Origin: Bacillota bacterium
GTDB lineage: Bacteria; Bacillota; Sulfobacillia; Sulfobacillales; Sulfobacillaceae
Length of the DNA stretch: 34,828 nucleotides
Direction of reading: 5' to 3'
NCBI GenBank assembly: GCA_023512105.1
Contig: JAIMAE010000016.1
Location: forward strand, 1 to 34,828
A model generated the notes under the pieces. It saw nothing but the letters and a program-made list of their open reading frames with translations, did no database searches and was not told the origin of the DNA. Shown here piece by piece: positions 7,556 to 15,860 of the stretch (within the stretch, counting starts at the first letter, position 1; each line of letters opens with the position of its first letter). The position numbers and the translations under genes are program-made.

Positions 7556-9106
7556 CTATTCCCCATCGTGCCCGCTCGGCAACGGACGCAGGGTCGGGAA
7601 CAAAATCACGTCGCGAATGGATGGACTGTCGGTGAGAAGCATCACCAACCGGTCGATACCCAGGCCCAGCCCGCCGGTGGGCGGCATGGCGTGCTCCAAG
7701 GCAACCAGGAAGTCTTCATCAAACGGATGCGCCTCCTCGTTGCCGGCCAGTCGCTGATGTTGCTGCTCGATAAACCGCTGCCGCTGGTCCAGCGGATCGT
7801 TGAGCTCTGAGAACGCGTTGGCCAGCTCCCGCCCCGCCACGAACAGTTCAAAACGTTCGCTGAGGTGGGGGCGGTTTGGGTCTCGTTTGGCCAAGGGAGA
7901 GATCTGCACCGGGTGATGCCACAAAAAGGTGGGTTGAATCAGCTCCGGTTCAATCAACACCGAGACGATCTTGTCCATGACCTGGTGGTGGTAAAAGCCC
8001 CGATCCACCGTGATGCCCAGCCGGGCCGCAAACCGGTGGGCGTCGGCGGTGGTCTCGATCTCCTGCCAATGCACGCCCGTCTTCTCGTACAGCCGCTGCT
8101 CCAAGTCCACGCGTTGGTAGGGCGGGGTAAAATCGAGGCGTTGGCCCTGGTACTCGATGACCAGGGAGCCTTTGACCTCCCACAACAGCGCCTGCAACAT
8201 GTCCTCGATCAGGCGCATCATCGCCTCGTAATCGACGTACGCCTGGTACAACTCCAACATGGTGAACTCGGGGTTGTGTCGCGTGGAAATCCCTTCGTTG
8301 CGGAAGACCCGCCCAATCTCGAAGACCTTCTCGAACCCGCCCACGATCAGGCGTTTGAGGTGGAGCTCGAGCGCCACTCGCAGGAACAACTCCATGTCCA
8401 ACGCATTGTGGTGCGTCCGGAAGGGACGCGCTTCGGTGCCGCCGGCCAACGGGAGCAATACCGGCGTCTCCACCTCCATGAACCCTTTGGCCGCCAAAAA
8501 GTCGCGGATGAACCGGATGGTCTGGGACCGCACGGCGAAGGTCTCGCGCACTTCGGGGTTGACCAGCAGGTCCAAGTACCGTTGACGATATCGGAGGTCG
8601 ACGTCGCGCAGCCCATGCCACTTGTCGGGCAGCTCGCGAAGACTTTTGGAAAGAAGCTCGAAGGAGTCCGCCTCCACCGTGACCTCTCCGCGCCGGGTCT
8701 TGAAGACGGTGCCGGATACCCCCAGAATGTCGCCAAGGTCTACCAACTCGAAGATCTGCCACAGGCGCTCGCCGAGCTGGTCGGCTCGAAAATGGCATTG
8801 AATGCGTCCTTGTTGGTCGTGAAGGTCCACAAACGCAGCCTGCCCATGGTGGCGGATGGCCATGACCCGCCCCGCCACCTGAACCGTGCGCCCCTCCAGG
8901 TGCTCGAAGGCCTCCTGAATTTCTCGGCTGTGGTGACTGACCGGGTAGGTGGTCGGGCGATAAGGGTCGACCCCTAGTTCGCGCAGGCGGCGCAACTTGC
9001 CCAGGCGCACCTCCCGTGGATCGTAGCCGTTCGAGCTTTCACTGGGGTTTTCCACCGATGCCGTCCTCCCGTCTGTGCCAGATCCCTGTCCGTCCGGTGT
9101 ATCCAT
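7556..9106 (-). CDS. lysS: Lysyl-tRNA synthetase, class II
   Basis: A 516-residue cytoplasmic enzyme that charges tRNA-Lys with lysine. The N-terminal OB-fold anticodon-binding domain (about residues 60-170; VQVAGRVMAIRHHGQAAFVDL) precedes the class II catalytic core. Motif 1 is FMEVETPVLLPLAGGTEARPF, motif 2 is FRNEGISTRHNPEFTMLE, and motif 3 is GLGIDRLVMLLTDSPSIRD; all three are complete. Length is normal apart from a poorly conserved N-terminal extension of about 25 residues before YDPREVRLGKL. It starts two bases after greA stops, an arrangement seen in many Firmicutes (dusB, greA, lysS). Confidence 0.96.
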   Translation of the reverse strand: MDTPDGQGSGTDGRTASVENPSESSNGYDPREVRLGKLRRLRELGVDPYRPTTYPVSHHSREIQEAFEHLEGRTVQVAGRVMAIRHHGQAAFVDLHDQQGRIQCHFRADQLGERLWQIFELVDLGDILGVSGTVFKTRRGEVTVEADSFELLSKSLRELPDKWHGLRDVDLRYRQRYLDLLVNPEVRETFAVRSQTIRFIRDFLAAKGFMEVETPVLLPLAGGTEARPFRTHHNALDMELFLRVALELHLKRLIVGGFEKVFEIGRVFRNEGISTRHNPEFTMLELYQAYVDYEAMMRLIEDMLQALLWEVKGSLVIEYQGQRLDFTPPYQRVDLEQRLYEKTGVHWQEIETTADAHRFAARLGITVDRGFYHHQVMDKIVSVLIEPELIQPTFLWHHPVQISPLAKRDPNRPHLSERFELFVAGRELANAFSELNDPLDQRQRFIEQQHQRLAGNEEAHPFDEDFLVALEHAMPPTGGLGLGIDRLVMLLTDSPSIRDVILFPTLRPLPSGHDGE

Positions 9107-9108
9107 CC

Positions 9109-9582
9109 CTACTGGATGGCGATCACCTGATAGCGAATCTTTCCGGCCGGCGCGTTGACCTCCACCACGTCGCCAACCCGCACCCCCATCAACGCCTTGC
9201 CTACCGGCGACTCGTTGGAGATCCGATTTTTCGAGGGATCCGCCTCCGCGGCTCCCACGATATCGTACTGCTCCTCGACGTTCTCGTCCAAGTCCCGCAC
9301 GGTGACCCGGGACCCGATGTGGACCATGGTGGGGTCCTCCTTCTCCGAGTCCACCACCCGGGCCTGCCGCAGCATCTTCTCTAACGTTTGGATTCGCCCT
9401 TCTACGAAGGCCTGTTCATTCTTCGCATCCTCGTATTCAGAGTTCTCGGAAATGTCCCCGAACTCCCGCGCGGTCTTGATGCGCTCAGCGACTTCCATGC
9501 GCTTAACCGTCTTGAGATACTCCAATTCTGCTTCCAGTTTTTTCAGGCCCTCTGCAGAGACCAATAATTCCCGTTCACTCAA
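9109..9582 (-). CDS. greA: Transcription elongation factor GreA
   Basis: GreA rescues backtracked RNA polymerase by stimulating transcript cleavage. The N-terminal coiled coil carries [16 protein letters not shown], whose acidic tip residues enter the polymerase secondary channel. The C-terminal FKBP-like domain ends with [19 protein letters not shown] choose the TTG at 9582 because GAAGGGG sits eight bases before it and the product (157 residues) has the usual GreA length. An ATG at 9609 is possible but has no good ribosome site. It lies between dusB and lysS. Confidence 0.93.
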   Translation of the reverse strand: MSERELLVSAEGLKKLEAELEYLKTVKRMEVAERIKTAREFGDISENSEYEDAKNEQAFVEGRIQTLEKMLRQARVVDSEKEDPTMVHIGSRVTVRDLDENVEEQYDIVGAAEADPSKNRISNESPVGKALMGVRVGDVVEVNAPAGKIRYQVIAIQ

Positions 9583-9654
9583 ACCCGATCCCCTTCTTTC
9601 CGCGTCCATGGTCGCCACCGAGTCGGTGCAATACGGCAAAAGAGTTCGACATCG

Positions 9655-9691
9655 GCCGCGCTTCTCCTGCTGCCGAAGCCGCGCTCCTGCT
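9655..9691 (-). repeat. Short imperfect direct repeat upstream of greA
   Basis: On the - strand AGCAGGAGCGCGGC (9678-9691) is followed by AGCAGGAGAAGCGCGGC (9655-9671), the second copy having three extra bases. It lies between the dusB stop and the greA start in the 170-base spacer. Function unknown. Confidence 0.4.
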
Positions 9692-9754
9692 CGCTGGGTG
9701 GCTCTCCATCCCTTATGAAATCTAACTCTAAACCATTCCGCCCCGGCGCTGCCG

Positions 9755-10756
9755 CTAATTCCAAACCATCGCCCGACCCCGCGCGTGGTCCAGCCACGCC
9801 TGAACCAGCTCTTGCGCCTCGCTGGCCGTGTTGAGTTGGCTGGCCTTGGCCCGGTACTGGCTGGAACCCTCCACCCCTTTTAGATACCAAGCCAACTGCT
9901 TGCGCATCTCGCGCACGGCCACGGTCTCTCCTTTGAGGTCGACCAGCCGCTGCAGGTGCCACAAGGCCATGGTCGCCCGCTCCTCGGCCGTCGGCGGGTC
10001 CAAATCCTTGCCGTAGCGCCAATAATGGAGCACCCGCCGGAAGATCCAGGGGTCGCCGAAGGAAGCGCGCCCAATCATCACCGCGTCGCAGCCGGTCGTC
10101 TCCAACATCTGCAAAGCCCGCTCAGGCGAGGTGACGTCGCCGTTGCCGATCACGGGTATCGCATCTCCTACCCGCTCCTTGACCTGGCGAATGAACTCCC
10201 AGCGCGCCGGCCGCTGATAGTAGTCAGCCCGGGTGCGGGCGTGAATGGCAATCGCCTTGACCCCGATCGCTGCTAACCGCTCGGCCAAAGTCGGTGCGGT
10301 GATGGAGTCATCATCCCATCCGGCCCGCATCTTGACCGTGACCGGGACCTTGACCGCTCCCACCACCGCCTTGACCACCTCTTCGGCCACGTCCAGTCGG
10401 GTCAAAAGCGCCGACCCATCTCCATTGGACACCACCTTGCGCACCGGACATCCCATGTTGATGTCGATCAGGTCCGCTCCGGCCGCCTCGGCTTGGCGCG
10501 CCGCCTCGGCCATCACCTCCGGGTTGGAGCCGGCGAGCTGCACCCCCACTGGCGTCTCCTCAGGGTCAAGTTCCATCAGCCAGTAACTCTTGGCACTCCG
10601 ATGCAGCAGTGCATTGGCGTTGACCATTTCGGTCACGCACAGGCCAGCCCCTTGGCGGCGGGCGATCACCCGATATGCCCGGTTGGATACGCCCGCCATA
10701 GGCGCCAGCAGCACCGGCGGATCAATGGTAAGCGTTCCAATCTGCAAGGCTTCCAC
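9755..10756 (-). CDS. dusB: tRNA-dihydrouridine synthase, DusB type
   Basis: A flavoenzyme that reduces specific uridines of tRNA to dihydrouridine using FMN and NADPH. The TIM barrel begins with [14 protein letters not shown], followed by [21 protein letters not shown] carries the catalytic cysteine, then [26 protein letters not shown] and the phosphate-binding IGNGDVTS and [10 protein letters not shown]; the C-terminal helical tRNA-binding domain follows. The GTG at 10756 is chosen because the only ATG further out (10789) lies upstream of a TACAAT -10 element, which would leave it untranscribed. It is the first gene of the dusB-greA-lysS cluster. Confidence 0.93.
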   Translation of the reverse strand: MEALQIGTLTIDPPVLLAPMAGVSNRAYRVIARRQGAGLCVTEMVNANALLHRSAKSYWLMELDPEETPVGVQLAGSNPEVMAEAARQAEAAGADLIDINMGCPVRKVVSNGDGSALLTRLDVAEEVVKAVVGAVKVPVTVKMRAGWDDDSITAPTLAERLAAIGVKAIAIHARTRADYYQRPARWEFIRQVKERVGDAIPVIGNGDVTSPERALQMLETTGCDAVMIGRASFGDPWIFRRVLHYWRYGKDLDPPTAEERATMALWHLQRLVDLKGETVAVREMRKQLAWYLKGVEGSSQYRAKASQLNTASEAQELVQAWLDHARGRAMVWN

Positions 10757-10777
10757 CCCGCTCCAAATTTGTCCCTC

Positions 10778-10783
10778 ATTGTA
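10778..10783 (-). promoter_or_regulatory. -10 element (TACAAT) of the dusB promoter
   Basis: TACAAT on the - strand lies 21 bases before the GTG start and is preceded by TGTGC. The -35 region is weak (T-rich, around 10802-10808). The leader would be very short, with GGAG just before the start codon. Confidence 0.5.
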
Positions 10784-10819
10784 GCACATTCTATGCGGAA
10801 TAAAAGAGACCGCCGTGCC

Positions 10820-11983
10820 CTACGAGGCTTGCCAGGTAAGTACGGCCCGGCGAACCCACCGCCCCGGTTCGCATTTCATGGCCGCCACTGCCGGGTAGGC
10901 GACCTCTGGGCCGCACACCTGGCTCAGCCACTTGGCCACCTCCTCCGGCTCTCCCCCCTCTAACCACAACCAGGCGTCGGCCAAGGCCATCACCTCCATG
11001 GTCTGCAGCCACGCCGCCGCCAGGCCCCGAGCCGGCTCAGTTTGCAATCGCCTCCAAGCTGCCGCCGTCCAATGTTCCGGCTCAGCCAGCATCCCGGCCA
11101 AGGGAGTGTCGGCTTGGGCCTCATGCCAGACCTCGGCCAGGACCTCGGCCCACATCCGCTGCCAACCGGCCTCGGGGCCATAAAACACGGTATCCCGCGC
11201 GGGAAGGTACCACGCTTCCGCGCCGAGGGCCGCTATCAGCTGCTGCTGCGCTGGCGACACTGACCATGTCGCGCTTTCAACCGCCTGGGCGCGGTCAACC
11301 CCGCTCCACTCCCGCACCGGATATTGCCGACGTCGCTCCGACCACTCCGCTGCCTCCATCGCCCCGGCGTCCAGCCAGGGAAGCGGAGAAGGCCCGGAGG
11401 GCGCCTGCTCCCCGCGGGCCAGATACCGGCCGAGTTGACTTTCAAACCGCGCTTGCACCGCCGGTTCCACCCACCCAGCCTTCGTCCATTGCCGCACCCA
11501 CATCCGAAGTGTTCGGGCTTCCCCTCGCATCCGCGCCTTGGCAAAGATGTCCCCGTAGAGCGTGGGCATATGACCAAGCCAGTGGCCCACTTGCGATATC
11601 ACTGGACTCAGGCTGGCCGGACCGCGGCGCTCCCGTTCGATCCTCCAAAAGCTCAGGACCGCCCGGGCATGGCGCAAGGGGACCCACACGCTGCGCCAAC
11701 ACTCTGCAGCAATGCGACGCATCGCCCACCGCGCGTAGCGACCCCAGGGGCGGTAGCGGTCATCGCCCAATCGCTGTGCGGCTTCTCCAAGGTCCCGCCA
11801 CACTTGCCATTCCCCCGAGAACGCCTCCTCCGTCCAGGGCGGCGTCCACCGTTCGATCGCGACGTCGAACCAGACGGCGGCGCTGACCGGGTAGCGGGTC
11901 CGAATCAGACGCTCCGCCGTTGTTTGAAGCTTTTGCGCGGCTAGCTCCGCCTGGGCAGTTGCCGCCGTTCTCGTTGCGCTCAC
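10820..11983 (-). CDS. Tryptophan-rich protein of unknown function (387 residues)
   Basis: I do not recognise a family. The start is a GTG at 11983 behind GGGGGGA. The protein contains about thirty tryptophans (close to 8%), many arginines and alanines, and long helical stretches; no signal peptide or convincing membrane helix is visible. The N-terminus is a short Ala/Gln/Thr-rich helix, and the C-terminal half has several WxxxW spacings and short EPxxWTAAAW-like units. It is soluble-looking and probably all-alpha. It lies upstream of dusB, which has its own promoter, and downstream of the decayed island, so no operon partner hints at its role. Base composition and codon use fit the neighbours. 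Confidence 0.7.
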   Translation of the reverse strand: MSATRTAATAQAELAAQKLQTTAERLIRTRYPVSAAVWFDVAIERWTPPWTEEAFSGEWQVWRDLGEAAQRLGDDRYRPWGRYARWAMRRIAAECWRSVWVPLRHARAVLSFWRIERERRGPASLSPVISQVGHWLGHMPTLYGDIFAKARMRGEARTLRMWVRQWTKAGWVEPAVQARFESQLGRYLARGEQAPSGPSPLPWLDAGAMEAAEWSERRRQYPVREWSGVDRAQAVESATWSVSPAQQQLIAALGAEAWYLPARDTVFYGPEAGWQRMWAEVLAEVWHEAQADTPLAGMLAEPEHWTAAAWRRLQTEPARGLAAAWLQTMEVMALADAWLWLEGGEPEEVAKWLSQVCGPEVAYPAVAAMKCEPGRWVRRAVLTWQAS

Positions 11984-12186
11984 GCTCTTCCCCCCGGCTC
12001 CACCATATGCCGGCCGAGAGGATTCGGTTTTCCGGGCGACCACCCCCGGTTGGCAGCCGCGGGTTAGTGCCATATCTATGAGACCCGGGGACACTCAAGA
12101 GCAAGTGACATCGCCGTACGGAATATCCTATCCTATGACCCTCTTGACCTTACACCGGGTTCCGCGTCGGTGCATCTCACGATGAG

Positions 12187-12230
12187 AAAAGGCAGCTCGC
12201 AACTGGGCTGCCTTTATCCGTTTTATTTTT
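12187..12230. terminator. Bidirectional Rho-independent terminator
   Basis: Perfect 8-bp arms AAGGCAGC (12189-12196) and GCTGCCTT (12207-12214) enclose a 10-base loop. On the + strand the stem is followed by TATCCGTTTTATTTTT; on the - strand the stem runs into TTTTCTC. It could end the broken proteinase gene on the - strand. Bases 11984-12186 hold no other gene that I can support. Confidence 0.7.
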
Positions 12231-12270
12231 GCCTCGCCTTGGACTGCAGGAATGACAGCTGCCCCGTAAG

Positions 12271-12899
12271 CTACTTTAGAGTCCCGCCGTTCTCCAGCTT
12301 TTCCCCGGGGCCGTCTACGGAGAACCGACGCACAGCTGAGGACTCCATCACCGGAGCGACTCGTTGGATGTGATCCGGACGCCGTAGAGAGTACTGGCGT
12401 CTCTTGACCCCCCTTTGACGCAGAGCCGCGGTGATGTCCCGAGACATCCGCAGGCGCTCAACATCAATAGAGTTTTTCTGTAAAAGTGTTTGCAAGAACT
12501 CATCATCCATTTGTTTGTCATCTCCCAACGGCGAAGGGAACATAATGGCCTTCCCAGTGTATCGCACCCATGTGGGTAAACTTATTTTTACCAATCTCTC
12601 CCATTGAACCAAGTATCCTAGCGCGGGAACCATCTGCCCCTGCCTGCACTGCACCTGAGAATCGATGGGTCCCAACCGCGAATAATAGTCCATGTAAATA
12701 TTGTCGCCAGACATCGCTAAAATGGTGCCCGCAGAGAAGGCGTGATTGGGGATAATAAAGTTGACTTCTTCGTAATGGTACCCAAGGCCCCATATAAGGC
12801 AAACGCCTCAGAACGAAATACCTCCTTTATTTGTCGAAGTCGCTCATCAAGCTGAAGCTCAATGAATTCATTGGCATTCGTGGCGATTTTCCCGTTCAT
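12271..12899 (-). pseudogene. Broken serine-dehydrogenase-type proteinase (SDH_sah/DUF114, ClpP/crotonase fold)
   Basis: The start is an ATG at 12899 behind GGTGGAGG. The first frame gives an N-terminal helix ending RSEAFALYGALG. The frame then shifts near 12780-12795, and the next frame reads YHYEEVNFIIPNHAFSAGT and MSGDNIYMDYYSRLGPID, the typical active-site region of SDH_sah proteinases with the nucleophilic serine in AFSAG. Compared with the family, about fifty residues containing the TPGG oxyanion segment are missing between the two parts. After GQMVPALGYLVQWERL the family pattern is lost as well. Internal deletion, frameshift and altered tail together mark it as decayed. The region is richer in A+T than its neighbours, which fits a transferred gene being lost. 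Confidence 0.75.
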
Positions 12900-13670
12900 G
12901 CACAGTCTTTCCTCCACCGGCCGCTCCGTTCTGGTATCTATGTGACAGCCTATTTCGAGTATACAATTAACGACTGGAGATGACACGCATCAACGTTCGA
13001 CAAGAGCGATTTCCTCGTGACCAGCCACAGCAAGGACGGGGCCTGGAACGCAGTCCAGGTGGGGGAGTGGCAGACCCTGCGGCAAACGACCAGCAGGACC
13101 TAGGAACCGACGGGATCCCCGGACTACTGCGTGGAAGTCGGCGGGCGGCCGGCGTTTTGCCCGCGCCTGTAGGGGCATGCGGCCGCTGCCGGGGTCGAGA
13201 AAGTCGGCAATGTACCTGCATAGGGGTGTTAGGCGATAGCGACCATGGGATATGAAAAGGCGCGGGCGTATTTCCGGGAGCCGGGCAAGCAGGTGGTGCA
13301 GATCCTTCCTAGACTTTCATCCTGTGACCGAACGGTCCGCATGGTGGCGCACGCCCTAGATCCCACCGCCGCGGCGGCGCGGGCCAAACGTTGCGGGCCC
13401 CCACGCTTGCCGCGCCGGCTCGCGTGGGAACAAGGTTTTGCCTCTCATGCCGACCGGATGGCGTATCCACCGATGTCGCTCATTGGGGCTGCCCATCGGG
13501 TTGGGGACTGAGCCACTCCCCGTTTTCTGGAAGTGATGGCGCGTTGAGGGCTTTGCTTTTTTACTTTCCTCCCGTGGGGACGCTGCCATCTGGGAACGCT
13601 TCATCGCTAGTGCCGCTCTCCGCCATATGGGGGCAGACCGCTGGACCGGGCGCTGGAACCATTTTAAACG
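12900..13670. other. Gene-poor, decayed stretch
   Basis: Between the broken proteinase and the enoyl-CoA hydratase no intact gene can be supported. Short frames on both strands look like shadows or remnants. Around 13010-13180 (+) fragments such as FLVTSHSKDGAWNAV resemble coding sequence but are interrupted by stops. Only the 13245-13400 piece suggests a family. A T-rich run near 13555-13570 has no hairpin in front of it. Confidence 0.5.
13245..13400 (+). pseudogene. Possible remnant of a YbaK/ProX-type deacylase gene
   Basis: The ATG at 13245 opens MGYEKARAYFREPG, then LSSCDRTVRMVAHALDP. This resembles the YbaK/EbsC aminoacyl-tRNA deacylase N-terminus ('..vraff.e.g.....v......sT.ve.AAeaLGv....iaKtl'). 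After about residue 50 the similarity ends and the frame carries no family motifs, so at most a decayed N-terminal piece remains. The match is short and could be chance. Confidence 0.25.
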
Positions 13671-14483
13671 CTAGCCAGGGGGAGTCCTCTCCGATGACTC
13701 TTTCCCTCCTCGGCGCGCCAAAAAGGCCTGAATCCGAGTTCGCGCCTCCTCGGTCTCGACCAACGCCTGAAACCGTCCGGCCTCATCGGCTAAGCCGCGC
13801 TCAAACCATGCCCCGAGCGGCCGCCGTACCAAGGCCTTGGCCGCCTGCAGACTGGCCGCGGGTTGCTCGGCCAACTGGCGAGCCCGTTGATAAGCCTCGG
13901 GCCAGAGTTGGTCGTCGGCCACCACCCAGTCCACCAACCCCAAGCGCGAGGCTTCCTCCCCGCTCACCGTACTTCCCGATGCGATCAGCCACAAGGCCCG
14001 GCTTTCCCCCACCAGCCGCGGCAGGCGCTGGGTTCCACCAAATCCGGGAACCAGTCCCAGCCGCACCTCGGGCAACCCAAGGCGCGCGCTGACCGCGGCC
14101 AGGCGGAAATCCAAGGCCAGGGCCAACTCCAGTCCGCCTCCGAGAGCAAAGCCGCGGATTACCGCCAGCGACAAGAGCGGACTTTGCGCAATCCGGTGGA
14201 AGACAGCCTGGCCGAGGCGCGCGAGGTCCCAAGCTCCTTCTCCCCGTTGGTGTGAAGCCATGTCTTCCAGATCTGCGCCGGCAGAAAACGCCCGCCCTTG
14301 ACCGGCCACCAGCACCACCCGCAGGTGGGACTCTTTTTCTAACCCCTCCCACACCCGTTCAAGGTCTCGAAGGTCCTTTTCGCGCAAGGCATTGAGCCGC
14401 TCCGGGCGCCTGAACTCCAAAACCGCCCAGCCCGCCTCATCGCCGTCCGGCCTTGCCAGATGCCAGCAAGCCTCTTCCCTCAA
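13671..14483 (-). CDS. Enoyl-CoA hydratase/isomerase (crotonase) family protein
   Basis: A 270-residue crotonase-fold enzyme acting on acyl-CoA thioesters, probably hydrating 2-enoyl-CoA in fatty- or amino-acid breakdown. FSAGADLEDM (about 67-76) gives the first oxyanion-hole strand. ALGGGLELALALDFRLAA carries the second oxyanion glycine and the first catalytic glutamate, and LPEVRLGLVPGFGGTQRLPRLVG carries the second glutamate; both acids are present, as in true hydratases. The start is TTG at 14483 behind GGAGG with eight bases spacing. It lies 43 bases downstream of coaX on the same strand. The acyl-CoA substrate is not predictable. Confidence 0.88.
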   Translation of the reverse strand: MREEACWHLARPDGDEAGWAVLEFRRPERLNALREKDLRDLERVWEGLEKESHLRVVLVAGQGRAFSAGADLEDMASHQRGEGAWDLARLGQAVFHRIAQSPLLSLAVIRGFALGGGLELALALDFRLAAVSARLGLPEVRLGLVPGFGGTQRLPRLVGESRALWLIASGSTVSGEEASRLGLVDWVVADDQLWPEAYQRARQLAEQPAASLQAAKALVRRPLGAWFERGLADEAGRFQALVETEEARTRIQAFLARRGGKESSERTPPG

Positions 14484-14526
14484 GCCCGCTCCCTCCTTCC
14501 AACCTTTCCCGCACTACGACGCCATT

Positions 14527-15300
14527 TTAACCGTGGGCGGCCTCCAGCCACTCGACGGCGTAACGCAAACCATCCAACGTCAGTTGGGGCTCTAACTGCG
14601 CCGGAAAGCGTAACCAAGGCAACAACCGTTGACTCCATCCCCCGGTCACCACCACCGGGGCCCGCTCGCCCAACACCTTCCACGTCCGGGTCACCAGCTC
14701 GCTTACCATTCCGACGAACCCGTGCCCCACTCCTACTAAAACGGCCTGATTCGTGGTTTGCCCAATCGCCAAGTCGGGAATGGTCGGAGCCACCAACGGT
14801 AGCTTGGCCGTGCCCTGGGCCAGCGCCTGCGCCAAAAAGTGCGGTCCGGGAGCGATGGCGCCGCCCAGAAAATGACCTTCCCAGGAGACCGCGTCCACGG
14901 TGGCGGTGGTGCCCACGTCGACCACCACTACCGCGGCCCCCAGCTTACGCCAGGCCGCTAACGCGTTGACAAAGCGATCAGCCCCCAGGCTGTCGGGCGG
15001 CTGGTAGTCCACCGTCATCCCGTAACCCGGGGGCTGGATCTCGACCGGGGGCAGCTCCGATAGCACCTCGCCGACGCGCATGAAAATCGGCGTCAAAAGG
15101 GGCACCACCGACGCGATCGCGCACCTCCGAACTCCGCGTAGGCCGACCTGCTGCAACAGGCTGTGCAAGGATATCCGATATTCGTCGGCCGTCCGGCGGA
15201 CATCGGTGGACAGTCGCCACTCCTCGCGCCACCTGCCATCGATCCAAAGTCCGAGTTTGATATGCGTGTTGCCGATATCGATGGCCAACAACGGATCCAC
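14527..15300 (-). CDS. coaX: Type III pantothenate kinase
   Basis: Catalyses the first step of coenzyme A synthesis, phosphorylating pantothenate with ATP and a monovalent cation. The ASKHA fold signatures are complete: DIGNTHIKLGL at the N-terminus (P-loop-like phosphate 1), PDSLGADRFVNALAA (pantothenate site and catalytic Asp), VVDVGTTATVDAV (phosphate 2), then GGAIAPG. At 257 residues it has the usual length. The start is GTG at 15300 behind GAGGGGG. In many Firmicutes coaX lies close to dusB and lysS, as it does here with an insertion of unrelated and decayed DNA between. The promoter probably lies in the divergent space shared with the DUF190 gene. Confidence 0.95.
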   Translation of the reverse strand: MDPLLAIDIGNTHIKLGLWIDGRWREEWRLSTDVRRTADEYRISLHSLLQQVGLRGVRRCAIASVVPLLTPIFMRVGEVLSELPPVEIQPPGYGMTVDYQPPDSLGADRFVNALAAWRKLGAAVVVVDVGTTATVDAVSWEGHFLGGAIAPGPHFLAQALAQGTAKLPLVAPTIPDLAIGQTTNQAVLVGVGHGFVGMVSELVTRTWKVLGERAPVVVTGGWSQRLLPWLRFPAQLEPQLTLDGLRYAVEWLEAAHG

Positions 15301-15431
15301 AACGAGCCCCCTCGCCTTTACGATGTGCCTTTATGCTAACACAATCCGACCTGTCCGAGACGGCCGGCCTTAAAGGCGTGGACCCCGCGTCGCCCTTTCG
15401 GCTTGGACGCAAAAGCCACTGGTGGATCTGT

Positions 15432-15437
15432 TACAAT
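15432..15437 (+). promoter_or_regulatory. -10-like TACAAT upstream of the DUF190 gene
   Basis: TACAAT at 15432-15437 precedes the TTG start by about 42 bases. The best -35-like hexamer (TTGGAC) is about 23 bases upstream, too far to be convincing. It supports the internal TTG start rather than a GTG that overlaps this element. Confidence 0.35.
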
Positions 15438-15478
15438 ATGGGCGGCTGCGTTTACCCGGGCACGAGGAGGCAGAGAGG

Positions 15479-15856
15479 TTGACGGCCAAGATCTCCGGCA
15501 CCGCCGAGCGCATCCGCATCTTCATCGGTGAAGGGGACCGCTACGGCCACCAGCCCCTATACCACGCGATTGTGGTCAAGGCCCGACAGCTTGGCATGGC
15601 GGGCGCGACGGTGACCCGCGCCTTGGAGGGGTTTGGGGCGGCGTCGCGGATCAAGACCGCCAACTTGCTGGACTTGTCTTCCGACCTGCCGGTGGTGATT
15701 GAGATCGTCGATTCCAAAGAATACATCGACCGGTTTTTGCCAGTTCTGGAAGAGATGGTGAGCGAGGGGATGATCACCCGCGATCCGGTCGAGGTGATCA
15801 AGTACGCCCATCGTCCCTCCACCCCTCCCCACGTCGATCCCCCGAAGGAGCGGTAG
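15479..15856 (+). CDS. DUF190 family protein
   Basis: A 125-residue protein that matches DUF190 over ERIRIFIGEGDRYGHQPLYHAIVVKARQLGMAGATVTRALEGFG and the following DLPVVIEIVDSKEYIDRFLPVLEEMV. This is a ferredoxin-like, PII-related fold proposed to bind small ligands; its biochemical role is not established. DUF190 genes are often next to crcB fluoride channels, but none is here. The start chosen is TTG at 15479 behind GAGGAGG with eight bases spacing; a GTG at 15422 would overlap the promoter. moeA begins four bases after its stop, so the two are co-transcribed. Confidence 0.85.
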   Translation: MTAKISGTAERIRIFIGEGDRYGHQPLYHAIVVKARQLGMAGATVTRALEGFGAASRIKTANLLDLSSDLPVVIEIVDSKEYIDRFLPVLEEMVSEGMITRDPVEVIKYAHRPSTPPHVDPPKER

Positions 15857-15860
15857 CGCC

